Source of the DNA: Paenibacillus sp. FJAT-26967
GTDB taxonomy: Bacteria; Bacillota; Bacilli; Paenibacillales; NBRC-103111
Reading direction: 5' to 3'
Assembly: GCF_001541095.1 (NCBI RefSeq)
Contig: NZ_LMXH01000002.1
Location: 181,010-245,009 of the forward strand
DNA length: 64,000 bases
The notes beneath the pieces are model-generated. The model did not search any database. It had not been told where the DNA came from and worked only from the letters and a program-made list of their open reading frames with translations. Position 1 is the first letter of the stretch, and the number at the start of each line of letters is the position of its first letter. Shown here piece after piece: positions 1 through 7,779 of the stretch. The translations under genes were made by a program, and so were the position numbers.

Positions 1-399
1 ATCGGGGGCATAGCCGGTGCGGCGCTTACTGTGTATGCCATGAATCGCAAAAACAGCTTCAGGGCTGCTTTAATGAGTTCCGGCAGCAGTACGGGCAAGG
101 CAGTCAACGGAATAATGAATGAAGCGATGCAGATGTTTTCAGGGAAATCAGCTTCAAATTCGCCGAACCAGGGTCAGTCCGGCAGTCCCGCCCAACCGGA
201 CTCGAAAGCCGCTTCCCATGGAAGCAGCAACTCTGCTTCTTACTCGCAGCCCAAGCAAAGCCACAGTGTCAGTTCCGCCGTTAACTCCGCAGAGGACGAG
301 CAAGTGATTAAAGAACTCATCGCCAAGGACTTACACGTGAAGTCTGCCGTGGATGAAATTCTCGACAAGAACGATTCCAGGCCATCCGGGACTATCTGA
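1..399 (+). CDS. Hypothetical membrane protein, 5' end cut by window
   Basis: The reading frame is open from base 1 (Ile-Gly-Gly-Ile-Ala-Gly...), so the gene begins upstream of the window. The first visible residues are a short hydrophobic glycine/alanine-rich stretch, probably the end of a membrane helix. A basic patch follows, then a low-complexity Ser/Gln/Pro/Asn region and a charged C-terminal tail. This is the architecture of small YtxH-like or spore/envelope-associated proteins, but no family can be assigned. A strong intrinsic terminator at 444-487 follows the stop, so it is the last gene of its transcript. Confidence 0.6.
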   Translation: MGGIAGAALTVYAMNRKNSFRAALMSSGSSTGKAVNGIMNEAMQMFSGKSASNSPNQGQSGSPAQPDSKAASHGSSNSASYSQPKQSHSVSSAVNSAEDEQVIKELIAKDLHVKSAVDEILDKNDSRPSGTI

Positions 400-443
400 A
401 GTTAATCCTGCATGACCATAGAGGAATGGAAGATCAACCCCGA

Positions 444-487
444 ACACCGCTTCTGCCATGGGCAGAGGCGGTGTCTTTAAATTTTTC
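444..487 (+). terminator. Intrinsic terminator after the first gene
   Basis: A 14-bp stem with one mismatch (ACACCGC... pairing ...GCGGTGT) encloses a 3-base loop and is followed by CTTTAAATTTTT. It separates the truncated first gene from mecA. Confidence 0.8.
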
Positions 488-515
488 CCGCATGACTAAC
501 ATTTTGCGCGTGACA

Positions 516-524
516 TGGTATAAT
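516..524 (+). promoter_or_regulatory. Extended -10 promoter of mecA
   Basis: TGGTATAAT at 516-524 is a perfect extended -10 (TGnTATAAT). No good -35 lies at 17 bp. It predicts a leader of about 110 nt before mecA. That leader contains a GTGCTTG/CAAGCgCAC stem-loop at about 548-571, with GGTG and CACC segments around it that could close a larger helix. Confidence 0.5.
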
Positions 525-642
525 AATATAAGGTGGCACCCAGTTATGTGCTTGTTTCAGCAAGCGCACACACCGTGGTTTTCAACCGGCATATTATGTT
601 TATAACCATTCAATAAGGTGTCATGGAAAGGAGGATCCTGTC

Positions 643-1248
643 ATGAAAATCGAACGTCTAAGCCCGGATAAAATACGGATTTTCCTTACATTCGATGACT
701 TGACGGAACGGGGTATCCAGAAGGACGATATGTGGAGGGAGATACCCAAAGTTCACGATCTGTTTAGTGACATGATGGATCAGGCTTACTCCGAGTTGGG
801 TTTTGAACCTTCCGGACCTTTGGCTGTTGAAGTATTTGCACTTCCTGCCCAGGGAATGGTCGTCATCGTGACCCGCGGAAACATGGATTTATCCCTGCAG
901 GCCGACATTCTTGATGATCATGAGGCGGAGGAAGTATATGAGATGGAAGTAACGCTTGAGCAAAGCGATATTATTTCTTACGCATTCCGCGATTTTGAAG
1001 ATTTGCTGCGTGCCGCCAAAGTCATCAAACCGATGTTAACGGATGGCGGGGCGCTTTATACGTATAAGAATAAATGGATCCTTCAGCTCGAACCGACGGA
1101 GTTGCCTGAAGCAAAGTTCCAGACACTCATTGCAGTACTTTCTGAATACGGGGATGCTACGAATGTGACGAAAGCCGTCCTGGAAGAGTACGGCAAAGCC
1201 GTCATTGCCGAACAGGCGGTTCCGGAACTGTGCCGTCATTTCGCTTGA
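643..1248 (+). CDS. mecA: MecA/YpbH-type ClpC adaptor protein
   Basis: 201-residue adaptor that hands substrates to the ClpC(P) unfoldase/protease. In Bacillus, MecA targets the competence factor ComK, and its paralogue YpbH acts similarly. The N-terminal signature MKIERLSPDKIRIFLTFDDL and the two-domain layout are typical: an N-terminal substrate-binding half, an acidic linker near residues 95-110, and a C-terminal ClpC-binding half. RBS AAAGGAGG lies just upstream. The position directly before glutamate dehydrogenase and prsW matches ypbH in B. subtilis. Whether it is functionally MecA or YpbH cannot be decided here. Confidence 0.9.
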   Translation: MKIERLSPDKIRIFLTFDDLTERGIQKDDMWREIPKVHDLFSDMMDQAYSELGFEPSGPLAVEVFALPAQGMVVIVTRGNMDLSLQADILDDHEAEEVYEMEVTLEQSDIISYAFRDFEDLLRAAKVIKPMLTDGGALYTYKNKWILQLEPTELPEAKFQTLIAVLSEYGDATNVTKAVLEEYGKAVIAEQAVPELCRHFA

Positions 1249-1342
1249 GTTTAAGACCTATATCCGGTGCGGCTTGACCGGGCTGGCGGATCAAGCCTGT
1301 CCCTTATGTTCTTACACCGGACAAGATATAGGCTGCTGCTGG

Positions 1343-1390
1343 TAAAGCATTCTCCAAAAACACCCGTTTTTGCAGGATGCTTTATTTTCA
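1343..1390 (+). terminator. Intrinsic terminator after mecA
   Basis: A 19-bp stem with two mismatches (TAAAGCAT...CAAAAAC / GTTTTTG...ATGCTTTA), loop ACCC, then TTTTC. It lies in the mecA-gudB gap. Confidence 0.65.
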
Positions 1391-1426
1391 TTGTGTCATA
1401 ATACATAGATGAGAGGTGGTCACACC

Positions 1427-2683
1427 ATGACTGACAAAAACATAGAAAATTTAAACGTGCTGGAATCGACTCAAATTATTATTGAACAAGCTTTGAAGAG
1501 ACTCGGGTACTCGGATGAAATGTATGAATTGCTTAAAGAACCTTTGCGTGTCCTGACCGTTCGTATCCCTGTGCGCATGGACGACGGCAAGGTGAAGGTG
1601 TTTACAGGTTATCGTGCTCAGCATAACGATGCAGTCGGTCCAACAAAGGGAGGGGTCAGGTTTCATCCCGGCGTAACGGAAGATGAAGTCAAAGCGCTTT
1701 CAATCTGGATGAGCTTGAAGTGCGGTATTGTTGATCTGCCTTACGGCGGCGGCAAGGGAGGAATTATTTGCGACCCGCGCACGATGTCTTCCCGTGAACT
1801 GGAACTGCTCAGCCGCGGTTATGTCAGATCCATATCTCAACTTGTAGGGCCTACCAAGGACATTCCGGCACCGGATGTTATGACGAACTCGCAGATTATG
1901 GCTTGGATGCTCGATGAATACAGCCGGATTCGTGAATTTGATTCTCCGGGATTCATAACGGGCAAGCCGATTGTTCTGGGAGGTTCGCACGGCCGGGAGA
2001 CCGCAACAGCCAAAGGTGTTACGATTATGATTAACAAAGCACTGGAGAAACGCGGCATTCCGCTTCAAGGCGCGCGGGTAATTGTCCAGGGTTTCGGCAA
2101 CGCAGGTAGTTTCCTGTCGAAGTTTATGCATGAAGCCGGCGCCAAAGTAGTAGGGATTGCGGATGTGAACGGGGCTTTATACGATCCGGAAGGCCTGGAC
2201 ATCGAATATCTGCTCGACCGCCGTGATTCATTCGGAACCGTGACGAATCTGTTCTCCGATGTCATGCCGGCCCAAGATATTTTGGAACAAGAATGCGACA
2301 TTCTAGTTCCGGCGGCTATCGAGAATCAGATCACTCGTGAGAATGCACACCGCATTAAAGCCAGCATTGTGGTCGAAGCGGCCAACGGCCCTACCACTCT
2401 GGAAGCAACCAAAATTTTGACGGAACGCGGCATTCTTATTGTACCGGACGTACTCGCAAGCGCGGGCGGAGTTGTAGTTTCGTATTTCGAGTGGGTACAG
2501 AACAACCAGGGATATTACTGGTCGGAGAGTGAAGTTCATGCCAAACTTCAAGAAGTCATGGAAAATGGCTTCGAAAATGTCTATAATATTCATAAGACAC
2601 GTGGAATCGATATGCGACTTGCGGCCTATATGACCGGTGTTCGCAAAATGGCCGAAGCGGCCCGATTCCGCGGCTGGGTCTAA
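1427..2683 (+). CDS. gudB: NAD-type glutamate dehydrogenase (GudB/RocG)
   Basis: 418-residue catabolic Glu/Leu/Phe/Val dehydrogenase: glutamate to 2-oxoglutarate plus ammonia. The substrate-site motif PTKGGVRFHP is at about 72-81 and the catalytic lysine is in PYGGGKGG (K110). The Rossmann nucleotide-binding motif GFGNAG is at about 222-227. ATG at 1427 is chosen because GAGGTGG sits 6-10 bases upstream; an in-frame ATG at 1409 would place the RBS inside the gene. It is monocistronic by appearance and in the same slot as gudB in B. subtilis. The active-site region shows no obvious in-frame duplication of the kind that inactivates GudB in domesticated B. subtilis. Confidence 0.93.
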   Translation: MTDKNIENLNVLESTQIIIEQALKRLGYSDEMYELLKEPLRVLTVRIPVRMDDGKVKVFTGYRAQHNDAVGPTKGGVRFHPGVTEDEVKALSIWMSLKCGIVDLPYGGGKGGIICDPRTMSSRELELLSRGYVRSISQLVGPTKDIPAPDVMTNSQIMAWMLDEYSRIREFDSPGFITGKPIVLGGSHGRETATAKGVTIMINKALEKRGIPLQGARVIVQGFGNAGSFLSKFMHEAGAKVVGIADVNGALYDPEGLDIEYLLDRRDSFGTVTNLFSDVMPAQDILEQECDILVPAAIENQITRENAHRIKASIVVEAANGPTTLEATKILTERGILIVPDVLASAGGVVVSYFEWVQNNQGYYWSESEVHAKLQEVMENGFENVYNIHKTRGIDMRLAAYMTGVRKMAEAARFRGWV

Positions 2684-2729
2684 GTAACGGAACGTTATTC
2701 GTCTGCCGTAACAGAAAGGGGGAAAAGGG

Positions 2730-3431
2730 ATGGACTTGTTTTCCGTGCTTATGGCGGCTGTTGCTCCCGGAATCTCCCTGCTTGCCTATTTTTATTTAAA
2801 AGACCGGTATGAAACAGAGCCGATTCATCTGGTCGGCAAATTGTTTCTTTTCGGTGTTCTGCTGGTCATCCCCGCTATGGTTATTCAGAGCGCTTTTATT
2901 GAAGAAATCGGCGGGGAGAACCAGTTTACATTCGCCTTTTTTATCTCAGGCGGTCTTGAAGAATTTCTGAAGTGGTTCGTGGTGTATCACCTGATTTACC
3001 GGCACTCCTCATTCGATGAGCCTTACGACGGTATTGTTTACGCGGTAGCGGTAAGCTTGGGTTTTGCCACGCTTGAGAATATTCTCTATGCACTTGTTAA
3101 CGGCACGAGCATTTCCATGTTGATTATGCGTGCTCTGCTTCCTGTATCCGGTCATGCTTTATTCGGAGTTATGATGGGTTACTATCTGGGCAAAGCTAAA
3201 TTTATGCGTGCTCATGAACGCAAATATTTGTTTGCTTCCATGCTGCTGCCGATTTTGTGGCACGGTTCCTTTGACTACATCCAGCTCGTTGCCCAAAGCA
3301 ATTGGATCTGGTTTATGCTGCCATTTATGACGCTGCTGTGGATAAGGACCATTTGGAAAATAAACAGAGCGAATGAACATTCGCCGCTGGGCCGTATTAT
3401 GCGCAGTGACGAAGAGTTTGAAGTCGGATAA
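2730..3431 (+). CDS. prsW: PrsW-type intramembrane metalloprotease
   Basis: 233-residue polytopic membrane protein of the PrsW/CAAX-like glutamic metalloprotease group. The conserved motifs are visible: EE at residues 77-78 (GGLEEFLKWF), E116-N117 (ATLEN), H142 (GHALFG) and H178 (WHGSFDY), all placed in or next to hydrophobic helices. In B. subtilis PrsW makes the first cut in the anti-sigma factor RsiW, releasing the ECF sigma factor SigW. RBS AGAAAGGGGG precedes ATG 2730. Its substrate is not evident in the window; the zinc-finger anti-sigma at 41984 is a conceivable one only if it carries a membrane segment. Confidence 0.9.
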   Translation: MDLFSVLMAAVAPGISLLAYFYLKDRYETEPIHLVGKLFLFGVLLVIPAMVIQSAFIEEIGGENQFTFAFFISGGLEEFLKWFVVYHLIYRHSSFDEPYDGIVYAVAVSLGFATLENILYALVNGTSISMLIMRALLPVSGHALFGVMMGYYLGKAKFMRAHERKYLFASMLLPILWHGSFDYIQLVAQSNWIWFMLPFMTLLWIRTIWKINRANEHSPLGRIMRSDEEFEVG

Positions 3432-3494
3432 ATTTGCCCATACTGGTATAAGAACACTTATATATTTGCACTATGGGGTGCGGAGGGTGAACTT

Positions 3495-3650
3495 ATGTCC
3501 GGGAACCGAATTAAAGTAACCATACGCTGCAGACAATGCGGGGAGCGATTTATCCTTAAGGGACGCCGGGATAACGGCAGAATCGAAACCGGATTTAAGC
3601 AGTGTATTTGTGACAATGACCATGACCTTGAAATGGAAACGCAAGAATGA
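3495..3650 (+). CDS. Small Cys-rich (zinc-ribbon-like) protein, 51 aa
   Basis: Short frame starting at ATG 3495 with RBS GGAGGGTG. The protein has CRQC near the N-terminus and CIC near residues 37-39, a likely small zinc ribbon, with basic residues between and an acidic tail. A textbook terminator follows its stop immediately (3651-3681), which supports expression as a real gene. Function unknown; nucleic acid or protein binding is only a guess. It lies between prsW and ypeB. Confidence 0.65.
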   Translation: MSGNRIKVTIRCRQCGERFILKGRRDNGRIETGFKQCICDNDHDLEMETQE

Positions 3651-3681
3651 AAAGACCTGCGCTTATGCGCAGGTCTTTTTT
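3651..3681 (+). terminator. Strong intrinsic terminator
   Basis: Perfect 12-bp stem AAAGACCTGCGC / GCGCAGGTCTTT with a TTAT loop running into a T-tract. It ends the transcript of the small Cys-rich gene. Confidence 0.92.
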
Positions 3682-3748
3682 GCTGTATAAACTTCTTTTG
3701 GTAGGCAGACAATAACGGCAACATCGCCTAAGAAAGGAGTTTTTAAGC

Positions 3749-5113
3749 ATGTACAGAAAACTTAGCATGGTACTCTTTCCTCTCAGCACTCTTGCTTTAG
3801 TCGGCACGGCAGTCTGGGGGTACAATCAGCAGCAGCAAAAAAATGAAGTAATGGTAAGAGGCGAGAATCAGTATCAGAGAGCTTTTCATGATTTGTCGTT
3901 TCATGTGGAAAAGCTACATACGGAGCTTGGCAATACTCTGGCCTTGAATTCGACATCAAGCGACAGTTACCGCAAAGGACTCGTGAACGTTTGGAGGCTG
4001 ACCAGTGAGGCTCAAAGTGAGGTGAATCAACTGCCGCTCGCCCTGCTTCCATTTAACAAAACGGAGGAGTTTCTATCCAAGGTGGCGAAGTTCAGCTACC
4101 AGACATCTGTCCGTGATTTGACCCAGAAGCCGTTAACCGATGGAGAAGTAAAGACATTAAGCACGCTTTATCAGCACTCCAAGGACATCACGAAGGATTT
4201 GCGCGGGGTGCAGGATAAGGTTATCGCGAATAACTTGCGCTGGATGGATGTGCAGACGGCTCTTGGCCATAATACGGAGCCCAATGACAATACCATTATT
4301 GACGGCTTCAAGACAGTGGACAAAAAAGTCGGGGAGTATAACGATTTAAAAGAAGGTCCGTTTACTATGTCAACCCAGGCTAAATACAGTGCCAAGATGC
4401 TCGATGGGAATGATATTAGTGAGCAGGAAGTCCGTCAGAAGGCGGCAGCTTTTCTCGGAGTCAACAATCCGGCCGTATTCCAAGTCGTTAAGAACGGCAA
4501 TGGCGGCAGTGAATATGAATCGTATACCTGTACGCTTCCCGGAGGGAAGAACGGGACAGATCTTTCTATGGACTTCACGAAAAAGGGCGGGCAGCTTATT
4601 TATTACTTGAACCCGCGGGATGTCAAATCAGCTAAATTAAACGTGGAACAATCCAGAGCAGCCGCTGAGCAGTTCCTGGAGCGTCATGGGTATAAAAATA
4701 TGACGGCTGTCAGTTTTGACCGCCATCAGAATATATGCAACATGACGTTTGCCAGACAAGACCAAGACACGGTAGTGTACCCGGAAAAGCTTGTAGTTAA
4801 CGTAGCGTTAGACGACGGACAAATCATCGGTTTACAGGGGACGGATTACGTATTCGCAAACAGGAAGCATCCGCTGCTGGGACAAGAACCTAAGATTTCG
4901 GTAGAAGAAGCAAGGAAACATCTGAGTCCTAAATTAAAAGTAACCCGTCAAACGAAAGCTCTGATTATGAATGATATGAACGAGGAAGTATTGTGCCATG
5001 AGTTCATCGGAACCATGAATGGGCAAATTTACCGGATTTATGTCAATGGCGATAACGGAGTGGAAGAAAAAGTCGAGACCATCCGCCAGGAAGATATTCA
5101 GGAAGCCAAATAG
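3749..5113 (+). CDS. ypeB: Spore germination protein YpeB
   Basis: 454 residues: an N-terminal membrane anchor (about 7-26), an all-helical middle, and C-terminal PepSY-type repeats (about 200-450). YpeB sits in the spore and is mutually dependent with the cortex-lytic enzyme SleB for stability and localisation. RBS AGAAAGGAG precedes ATG 3749. In B. subtilis the gene is the second of a sleB-ypeB operon, but here no sleB precedes it: the upstream gene is a 51-aa Cys-rich protein behind a terminator. A sleB elsewhere in the genome is expected. Confidence 0.92.
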   Translation: MYRKLSMVLFPLSTLALVGTAVWGYNQQQQKNEVMVRGENQYQRAFHDLSFHVEKLHTELGNTLALNSTSSDSYRKGLVNVWRLTSEAQSEVNQLPLALLPFNKTEEFLSKVAKFSYQTSVRDLTQKPLTDGEVKTLSTLYQHSKDITKDLRGVQDKVIANNLRWMDVQTALGHNTEPNDNTIIDGFKTVDKKVGEYNDLKEGPFTMSTQAKYSAKMLDGNDISEQEVRQKAAAFLGVNNPAVFQVVKNGNGGSEYESYTCTLPGGKNGTDLSMDFTKKGGQLIYYLNPRDVKSAKLNVEQSRAAAEQFLERHGYKNMTAVSFDRHQNICNMTFARQDQDTVVYPEKLVVNVALDDGQIIGLQGTDYVFANRKHPLLGQEPKISVEEARKHLSPKLKVTRQTKALIMNDMNEEVLCHEFIGTMNGQIYRIYVNGDNGVEEKVETIRQEDIQEAK

Positions 5114-5225
5114 TGGGTCATGCAGCAATAAAATCAGATACCGGATAAGTTGGAGAAAGAGCGGTTTCAGGGATGCCTGGAATCGCTTTTTGTTCGTAAT
5201 TTGATCTTCCTAAATAGAGGGGGCG

Positions 5226-5234
5226 TGCTATAAT
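5226..5234 (+). promoter_or_regulatory. Extended -10 promoter of ypfA
   Basis: TGCTATAAT at 5226-5234 matches TGnTATAAT exactly. It lies 66 bases before the GTG start of the PilZ gene. No convincing -35 at the normal distance. Confidence 0.5.
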
Positions 5235-5299
5235 TAATGAAGAAGCAACCGGTGCATCAGCGCGCCGCGCAGGAATAGGAAGAGGGATGAGGCATAACT

Positions 5300-5959
5300 G
5301 TGGCTGAGCTAATGAAAGTGAACCAGCTTCTGCACCTGCAGGTCAATACGATTGACGAGGAAGAAGCCAAGCAGGAATACAAAGCAAGAATTTCGGATGT
5401 ACGGGCCGATACGATTCTAATTGAAGTTCCGATGAATGAGCGTACCGGCAGGCTGAAGCGTCTCTACACGGGAGATGAATTGAATGCCTACTACGTTAGC
5501 GACGGGGGTGTCAAGAATTACTTCCAGTCTTCGGTAATCGGATTTCGCGAGCAGGGGATCAAGCTCGTAGCTATAGCTAAGCCGGATCCGGCATCAATCA
5601 CCAAAATACAGCGGCGAAGTTTCTTGCGCATCCCGGCCGAGCTCGAGGTCTCGGTTACCTCCGCCGGTCATACTCCATTCATTGCTCTTACCGAGGACGT
5701 GGGCGGCGGCGGCGTGTCGTTTATTTGCGGCGGGGATGAGAAGGTCGAAGCATCCGATCACGTCAACTGCTGGCTGGTGGTGCCATACAAGAACGGGTCT
5801 ATCGAACATCTTAATTTCAAAGCAGAAGCCGTCCGCATCAAGCCTCTCGAATCGGGCCGTAAAATCGTGATGCTGCAGTTCAGTGAAATCGCGGACCGCG
5901 ATAGGCAGAAGCTTATCCAATACTGCTTTGAGAAGCAGTTCGATCTCCGGAAGAATTAA
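5300..5959 (+). CDS. ypfA: PilZ-domain flagellar brake protein (YpfA/MotI/YcgR type)
   Basis: 219 residues: an N-terminal YcgR-N-like beta domain (1-95) and a C-terminal PilZ domain. The c-di-GMP binding arginines are seen in QRRSFLR (R105, R106, R110), and the second motif is TEDVGGGGVSF (D133 onward), with Gly in place of the usual Ser. In B. subtilis the orthologue binds c-di-GMP and then clamps the flagellar stator. GTG 5300 is preceded by GGGATGAGG; ATG 5312 is an alternative. The position after ypeB equals ypfA in B. subtilis. Confidence 0.87.
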   Translation: MAELMKVNQLLHLQVNTIDEEEAKQEYKARISDVRADTILIEVPMNERTGRLKRLYTGDELNAYYVSDGGVKNYFQSSVIGFREQGIKLVAIAKPDPASITKIQRRSFLRIPAELEVSVTSAGHTPFIALTEDVGGGGVSFICGGDEKVEASDHVNCWLVVPYKNGSIEHLNFKAEAVRIKPLESGRKIVMLQFSEIADRDRQKLIQYCFEKQFDLRKN

Positions 5960-6034
5960 TTCAGCGTCTTACATAATTTAACCGGTTTCGGGTAACACTG
6001 CATCCAGGACAAGCTGTTTGACAGGAGGATGCAC

Positions 6035-6277
6035 GTGAGGAGCCGGAAATTTACACAACGTAAAGAGCCTTTAACTTATGATAGCTACGAGCAACTGTTT
6101 GTTGAATTTTCCGATCGGGTTGAAAGAATGCTGTTAAGATTGGTAGGTTGTGTCCTGGTTCTTCTGATCTTCAGCCAGCTGCTGCTGCAGGTCGCTCCCC
6201 TAAGAAGCATTATGACCAGAGTCGATCCCCTCGAAGGAGATCCTTATGTCCAGCATTCGCAGAAGCAGCAGCGCTAG
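6035..6277 (+). CDS. ypfB: YpfB-like small membrane protein
   Basis: 80-residue single-pass membrane protein with a basic N-terminus, one hydrophobic helix (VGCVLVLLIFSQLLLQV) and a polar tail. GTG 6035 is preferred because AGGAGG (6023-6028) abuts the in-frame ATG 6029 but sits six bases from the GTG. It matches B. subtilis ypfB (DUF5359-like) by size, topology and position before cmk. Function unknown. Confidence 0.65.
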   Translation: MRSRKFTQRKEPLTYDSYEQLFVEFSDRVERMLLRLVGCVLVLLIFSQLLLQVAPLRSIMTRVDPLEGDPYVQHSQKQQR

Positions 6278-6312
6278 GGCATGACAGCCGCTATGCGCCC
6301 GCTAGCGTTTTT
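6271..6312 (+). terminator. Possible terminator overlapping the ypfB stop
   Basis: GCGCTAG at the stop codon can pair with CTAGCG at 6302-6307, followed by TTTTTG. The stem is imperfect and overlaps the cmk -35 region. Confidence 0.4.
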
Positions 6313-6339
6313 GCATCTGCCTCCCGACTATGGTATAAT
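6311..6339 (+). promoter_or_regulatory. Sigma-A promoter of cmk
   Basis: TTGCAT (6311-6316), 17-bp spacer, TATAAT (6334-6339) with an upstream TG (extended -10). The predicted transcription start is near 6346. Confidence 0.75.
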
Positions 6340-6349
6340 TTACAACGTT

Positions 6350-6371
6350 AGCAGGCTATGCCTGCTTTTTT
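6350..6371 (+). terminator. Terminator-like hairpin at the very 5' end of the cmk transcript
   Basis: AGCAGGC TAT GCCTGCT followed by six T. It begins about four bases after the predicted start site of the cmk promoter, so it is either a 5' stabilising hairpin, an attenuator, or a terminator for upstream transcription. Confidence 0.65.
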
Positions 6372-6404
6372 GTTCGTAAGGTTGTACTAGGAGGAGCCTT
6401 GGTT

Positions 6405-7088
6405 TTGACTAAATTTAATATCGCAATCGATGGACCTGCCGGTGCAGGCAAAAGTACCGTCGCACGTATGGTAGCGGGCGAACTTGGCTTTATTTATGTG
6501 GACACGGGAGCCATGTATCGTGCGGTGACCTGGAAAGCCCTCCAAGACGGCATTGATCCTGGAGATGCCCCCGGTGTATCCCGGGCAGCTTCGGCTATGC
6601 AGATCAGCCTGGTACCCGGCAAGGACGGCCAGCAGGTATTTGTGAACGGTCAGGATGTATCTGTCCCGATCCGCAGCAAGACCGTAACCGATCATGTCTC
6701 GCAAATTGCAGCAATCCCTGAGGTTAGAGAGCTGCTTGTGAACTTACAAAAGCAAATGGCCGCATCCAAGGGTGTCGTTATGGATGGCCGCGATATCGGC
6801 ACGCATGTACTTCCTGATGCGGAGGTCAAAGTATATTTGACTGCAAGTGTGCGTAAGCGGGCCGAAAGAAGATTTGAAGAGGTCCGAGGCGCAGGTGCGG
6901 TGACGACCCTTGATGATATGGAAAGGGATATCGCCCGCCGGGACAGGCTGGATGAAGGCAGAGAGGCTTCCCCTTTAGTTCAGGCTAAAGACGCCGTCCT
7001 GCTGGACAGCACGAATATGACCGTACCCGAGGTAGTCGAGTACATTCTTCAGTTAGGCCGATCGAGAACAGGCGGTGAGAACCAATGA
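6405..7088 (+). CDS. cmk: Cytidylate kinase
   Basis: 227 residues; phosphorylates CMP/dCMP with ATP. The P-loop GPAGAGKST is at 10-18 and the CMP-site motif DTGAMYRAVT follows near residue 35. DGRDIGTHV lies in the NMP-binding/core region, with the lid-like arginines of RKRAERRFEE after it. TTG 6405 is preferred over in-frame TTG 6399 because TAGGAGGAG lies about eight bases upstream. First gene of a cmk-plsC-rpsA group; its stop overlaps the next start (ATGA). Confidence 0.93.
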   Translation: MTKFNIAIDGPAGAGKSTVARMVAGELGFIYVDTGAMYRAVTWKALQDGIDPGDAPGVSRAASAMQISLVPGKDGQQVFVNGQDVSVPIRSKTVTDHVSQIAAIPEVRELLVNLQKQMAASKGVVMDGRDIGTHVLPDAEVKVYLTASVRKRAERRFEEVRGAGAVTTLDDMERDIARRDRLDEGREASPLVQAKDAVLLDSTNMTVPEVVEYILQLGRSRTGGENQ

Positions 7089-7675
7089 TGTTTTACCGGT
7101 TCGCGCGGGGACTTTGCAATATTTTCTATGCCTTATTCTTCAGGCTTCGCGTAATTGGAAGAGAGAACATCCCCGAAGAAGGGGGGGTGCTGCTGTGTTC
7201 GAATCACATCAGCAATTTTGACCCTCCGACTGTGGGCATCCGCCTTAAGCGCCAGGTACACTTTATGGCAAAAGCGGAGTTGTTTCAAATTCCGGTTCTT
7301 GGTCCAATAATTAATAAACTGGGCGCTTTTCCGGTCAAACGTGGAGGCGTCAGCAAAGAATCGATCAAGGGTGCAATTTCCCTTCTTCGGGACGGTCATG
7401 TGCTCGGGATTTTTCCGGAAGGAACGCGCAACAATCCAGGCGGTATCGGCAAGAAAGGCGCGGCAATGTTCGCGCTGAAATCTGGTGCAGCCGTTATTCC
7501 GGCTGCTATCATAGGCGATTACCGGCTATTCCGCCGGATGACGGTCGTCTACGGTAAGCCTGTTGATTTAACATCCTTCACCGAATCAGGTTCACCTGAT
7601 CTGGAACAGGTCACCGAGCACATTATGCAAGCTATTCAGGCCTTAGCCGACGAATATCGGAACAAGGTCGCTTAA
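7085..7675 (+). CDS. plsC: 1-acyl-sn-glycerol-3-phosphate acyltransferase
   Basis: 196-residue PlsC-family acyltransferase that makes phosphatidic acid from lysophosphatidic acid at the membrane. The catalytic HxxxxD box is SNHISNFDPP (H41, D46) and the substrate-binding box is FPEGTRNN near residue 110. An N-terminal amphipathic/hydrophobic segment fits membrane association. It is translationally coupled to cmk through ATGA. Together with plsY and gpsA (13346-15043) most phosphatidate synthesis steps lie within 8 kb. Confidence 0.9.
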   Translation: MMFYRFARGLCNIFYALFFRLRVIGRENIPEEGGVLLCSNHISNFDPPTVGIRLKRQVHFMAKAELFQIPVLGPIINKLGAFPVKRGGVSKESIKGAISLLRDGHVLGIFPEGTRNNPGGIGKKGAAMFALKSGAAVIPAAIIGDYRLFRRMTVVYGKPVDLTSFTESGSPDLEQVTEHIMQAIQALADEYRNKVA

Positions 7676-7779
7676 TTTTTGAAAACGAACCCGGTTGTGT
7701 AGCCCCTTCACTCTCTAAACAGTGAAGCCGCTTATACAAATTAACCGATGGTGTGTTTATTTTGAGGAGGCGTATCCCT

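Noticed and set aside
525-545. GGTGGCACC in the mecA leader resembling a T-box core
   Set aside because: It is at the predicted 5' end of the transcript, lacks the longer conserved T-box sequence and is not followed by a terminator.
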